Part shown: piece by piece, positions 61,701-64,000 of the stretch | Position numbering within the stretch: the stretch's first letter is position 1 | How the letters are laid out: every line of letters begins with the position of its first letter | From: Apus apus | Taxonomy: Eukaryota; Chordata; Aves; Apodiformes; Apodidae | Assembly (NCBI RefSeq): GCF_020740795.1 | Contig: NC_067300.1 | Coordinates: 806,001 to 870,000, forward strand | Reading direction: 5' to 3' | Length of the DNA stretch: 64,000 bases | Notes under the pieces: model-generated | Database searches by the model: none | The model's input: the letters and a program-made list of their open reading frames with translations, nothing else | What the model was told of the DNA's origin: nothing | Translations under genes and position numbers: made by a program

Positions 61701-63580
61701 CTTGGAATTGCAAAATCAGGAGCAACTGCAGCCTCTTCCCTCCAGTGCAGCTTGGTCCCAGGACCACAGACGTTTGTGAGGCCACCCTTCCCTATCTAAG
61801 CATCTTCACAGTGCTGGAGGCCAGAAGGGATTATGCTGCAAAACCCAGGTTTGAACATCCCCTATTGACTGCTCCAACACCAGGGCTGGCTGCTGAGCTC
61901 CAAGGGGGCTTTCCAGAAGGTGCCAGCCTGGTTTCAGAGCTCTGAGAGGGGGGGGAAGATGTCTTGGGGTCCCCTGCATGTGCTCACTTCCCAGGGAAGG
62001 GGTCTGATTGCCAGGGCACAGAAATTCTGTTAGATTATCTGTAATGATAAAACCAGGAACCATGAAATGAAGGCTGACATTTGAAGAGAGCTGATAGGGG
62101 CTGGTGAAAGATGAGGGCAGGTCCTGTAGCACCCTGTTGCCTTCTGCTTCTGCCCCACTCCCCTGCCAGGACTCATCCACCTGGGCAGATGGCACATCCC
62201 CTGGTGGCACCTCAGCTCCCTTGTGGTTAATCATAGAATAGTCATAGAATCACAGACTGGTTTGGGTTGGAAGGGACCTTAAAGATCATCCAGTCCCAAC
62301 CCCTCTGCATGGGCAGAGACACCTCCCTCTAGACCAGGTTGCTCAAGGCATCATTCAACCTGGTCTTGAAGACCTCCAGGGAAGGGAAATCCACAACCTC
62401 CCAGGGCAACCTGTTCCAGCATCTAACACCCTCACAGGAAAGAACTTTTTCCTAATGTCCAACCTAAAGGGATAATGAAGAGCAAACAAAGAGCTTTGAG
62501 AAATATTTCTTGCTTGGAACTGGGCATGTAACACCCTCCTGGGAGGTGGGATCCCAGGGCACCACCAGACACCTCTGAGCAGCCTCTCTGCCCCTGGGCC
62601 CACCACTCAGGACAGCTCAGCCACGCATCTGTCCCCAAGGGCTGCCTCCTCCCCACTGCCAGGTGATTGTTCATGGCAACATGAGAGCTGGGAGCTCCTG
62701 GCAGCCTGGCCTGCTGCAGGACACTGTCCTGGCAGTGGCTGCTCCATCACCCCTGCACCCCACAGTGATACCTCAGTAGCCTCATGCCTGCCGTTGCTCC
62801 AAGATAAACTGGGACATCCCTCTGTTTCGCAGCAGGAATGACCTTCAGGGCTTTTTCCAGGCACGCTCTTAGGGAGTCACCAGCTTTTGGGGGATCGTTG
62901 GCATAGCTTGATATGCCTTGCCCTGGAAGAGAGTCAGGCTGGGACAGGGTGATGGGAATGGCTGGGCACAGAGATGTGGGAGCAGGAGGACATGGGGCAG
63001 TGAGATCTGTCACCTCTTAGCAACACAGGGTGCTTTGCCAGGGCCCCCTGGTCTCCCAGGACCGGACCAACCCACGCTTGCATCCCTCTCCTGTGGTTTC
63101 CCCACATCTCCCAAGCTTTCAGCAGGGTCCCCAGCTCTGTGGTTGAGCCCTTGCCCAGCCAGGACAGCAGCCTGGGCAGCTGGGGGCTGGCCAAGGTGGA
63201 GGAATGAAAATCCAGAGCAACACCAAGGTGCTTCAGTCCCACCAAGCATGTGGGCGCCACATGGTGCTGAGGGCCCCCCAGCTATGCAGTGAAGGCAGTG
63301 GGGAGCCAGGGACCACCCTGCCTGCAGGCAGGGCTCCCACTGGGCCAGCAGTGACAACCTGATGGAAGGATCTGGCCAGGCTGGGCAGGCTAAAGAGAGG
63401 GAGGCCAGATTGTCCCACCTATGTGCAGGGCAGCACAGAGCCCATGGCAGAGGAATACTGACCTTGGGCGTTACAGGAGAAGGCCTGGCTGACCACACCA
63501 GTGTTGTTCTCCTTGTCTGAGTCCCACTCGTAGACAAACAGGGAGGTGTGGGATGAGCCTGCATCAAACACCATCCCATA
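55711..63580 (-). CDS. ENTPD8-like ecto-NTPDase (copy C), exons 2-9, 5' end outside window
   Basis: Third NTPDase of the array. Exons on the minus strand: 63580-63463, 62922-62772, 61496-61337, 60580-60347, 58899-58627, 57703-57593, 56951-56814, 55893-55711. All join in phase (118, 151 and 160 nt for the first three, exactly as in A and B) to 455 residues. Exon 1, with the start codon and N-terminal membrane helix, is not visible and probably lies past base 64,000. ACR1 [14 protein letters not shown]2 [14 protein letters not shown]3 [18 protein letters not shown]4 [16 protein letters not shown]5 [15 protein letters not shown] are intact, and a C-terminal helix ends LLLLLWV. Its sequence differs clearly from A and B throughout, introns included, so it has not shared in their homogenisation. 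The protein is probably about 495 residues. Introns contain several CR1 fragments. Expected activity: hydrolysis of extracellular ATP/ADP. Confidence 0.92.
56120..56635 (+). mobile_element. CR1 LINE fragment in copy C intron 8
   Basis: CR1 of about 515 bp, antisense to the gene, with 'agcctggagcaaaggaggct', 'gtcttaaaggtcttttccaa' and an ending 'ccataattctgtga'. Confidence 0.9.
57890..58420 (+). mobile_element. CR1 LINE fragment in copy C intron 6
   Basis: CR1 of about 530 bp, antisense to the gene, starting near 'ctctgctgttgtgggacccc' and ending 'ttaaggtcccttccaaccca'. It is the same CR1 type as the copy at 25,985, sharing the blocks 'gttcagcctggagaagagaa' and 'ggcaggttggatggggcttg'. Confidence 0.92.
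59350..59850 (-). mobile_element. CR1 LINE fragment in copy C intron 5
   Basis: The plus strand shows 'catagagttgttctggttga', 'gccagggatggtgattccac', 'ccctgggcagcctgttctag' and 'ttgttcctaatatccaattc', the complement of CR1 ORF2 and 3' end. Diverged and internally deleted. Confidence 0.85.
59872..60260 (-). mobile_element. Older CR1 LINE fragment in copy C intron 5
   Basis: On the minus strand a broken frame still resembles the CR1 ORF2 C-terminus ([24 protein letters not shown]). It lies directly beside the previous CR1 in the same orientation but is more diverged, suggesting two separate insertions. Confidence 0.65.
62228..62470 (-). repeat. CR1 LINE fragment in copy C intron 3
   Basis: The plus strand begins 'atcatagaatagtcatagaa', then 'tggtttgggttggaagggac' and 'ctccagggaagggaaatcca', and ends near 'ttcctaatgtccaacctaaa'. 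A minus-orientation CR1 tail, inserted in sense with the gene. Confidence 0.92.
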
Positions 63581-64000
63581 CTGGAAAGAAAAAACAAGGC
63601 ATCATCACACTGGTGGGAGGAGCAGCAACCTAGCCCTGGTCCCACCATGGTCCTGCCAGGGTGGTGGGACCAGAGGATGCCCCAAAAATCCCCTCTGTAA
63701 GGCACAGGTGTCTGCCCCGTGGCAGTGTCAGTGCTTGGCCTCAGCACGGGTGTTTCTCACAGGAGCTGAGGGACTTTCTCATTCTCCTCCCAAGGTCTGT
63801 GCAGCAATGCCAGCCCACTTAAACATTTTTGTGGTTGTTTCCTCATGCTTTTTTATTTTCTTTCTTGGTCACATACCTTTTCTCTCTACTCTGGCCCCAC
63901 CTTGTTGGCAGGAACTGCCCCCCTTCAGTGCTCTCTGCTACCCCCATGGCTGTGCCCAGCCTTGGCTGGGGCTGGCAAGGCCACACCAGCCCCAGTTGAG
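63581..64000. other. Intron 1 or 5' flank of copy C
   Basis: No membrane-helix first exon was found. An ATG on the minus strand near 63,946 opens a short frame ending at a GTATGT donor, but the peptide is hydrophilic and does not resemble an NTPDase N-terminus. Confidence 0.4.

Noticed and set aside
63878-63946. Possible first exon of copy C (ATG to GTATGT on the minus strand)
   Set aside because: The peptide is hydrophilic, whereas an NTPDase first exon encodes a membrane helix; exon 1 is more likely outside the window.

Overview
The window looks like a piece of a bird genome. It is intron-rich vertebrate DNA with many 5'-truncated CR1 LINE fragments carrying the typical bird tail (TTCTATGATTCTATGA or its complement), short GC-rich genes and CpG islands. 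It holds NOXA1 followed tail-to-tail by ENTPD8, the order found in human 9q34.3 (bird chromosome 17 material). No bacterial features, CRISPR arrays, rRNA or tRNA genes were seen.

Layout. Bases 1-18,800 are AT-rich and nearly free of recognisable genes; a few splice-flanked short open segments (12.4-16.3 kb) may be exons of an unidentified minus-strand gene. In human this flank holds EXD3, head-to-head with NOXA1. Two CpG islands (about 18,960-19,480 and 20,640-21,500) are separated by a CR1 copy of about 0.95 kb. NOXA1 runs on the plus strand from 20,909 to 36,067 in 15 exons, plus one candidate microexon. It encodes about 500 residues: TPR repeats, activation domain, internal SH3, PB1-like domain and C-terminal SH3.

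The rest is an array of three ecto-nucleoside triphosphate diphosphohydrolase (NTPDase) genes with the same nine-exon plan. Copy A (minus, 37,529-43,612) is the ENTPD8 orthologue. Copy B (plus, 47,323-53,250) is head-to-head with A across a 3.7 kb gap containing a CpG island. Copy C (minus, 55,711 to beyond the right edge) is tail-to-tail with B. All copies keep the five apyrase conserved regions, and A and B are complete open genes of 493 and 498 residues.

The most interesting signal is between A and B. They lie in inverted orientation and are almost identical, introns included, over about 2.95 kb (exons 3-6) and again over about 180 bp around exon 2. Exon 1, exons 7-9 and most of intron 2 are strongly diverged. 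Sharp edges between near-identity and roughly 35-55 percent protein identity point to recent gene conversion between inverted paralogues. It has homogenised the catalytic ectodomain (ACR1-ACR4) and left both membrane-spanning ends distinct.

NOXA1 makes an activator of NOX1-type NADPH oxidases; the NTPDases are cell-surface enzymes that hydrolyse extracellular ATP and ADP. Their adjacency is ancestral synteny and not evidence of a shared pathway.
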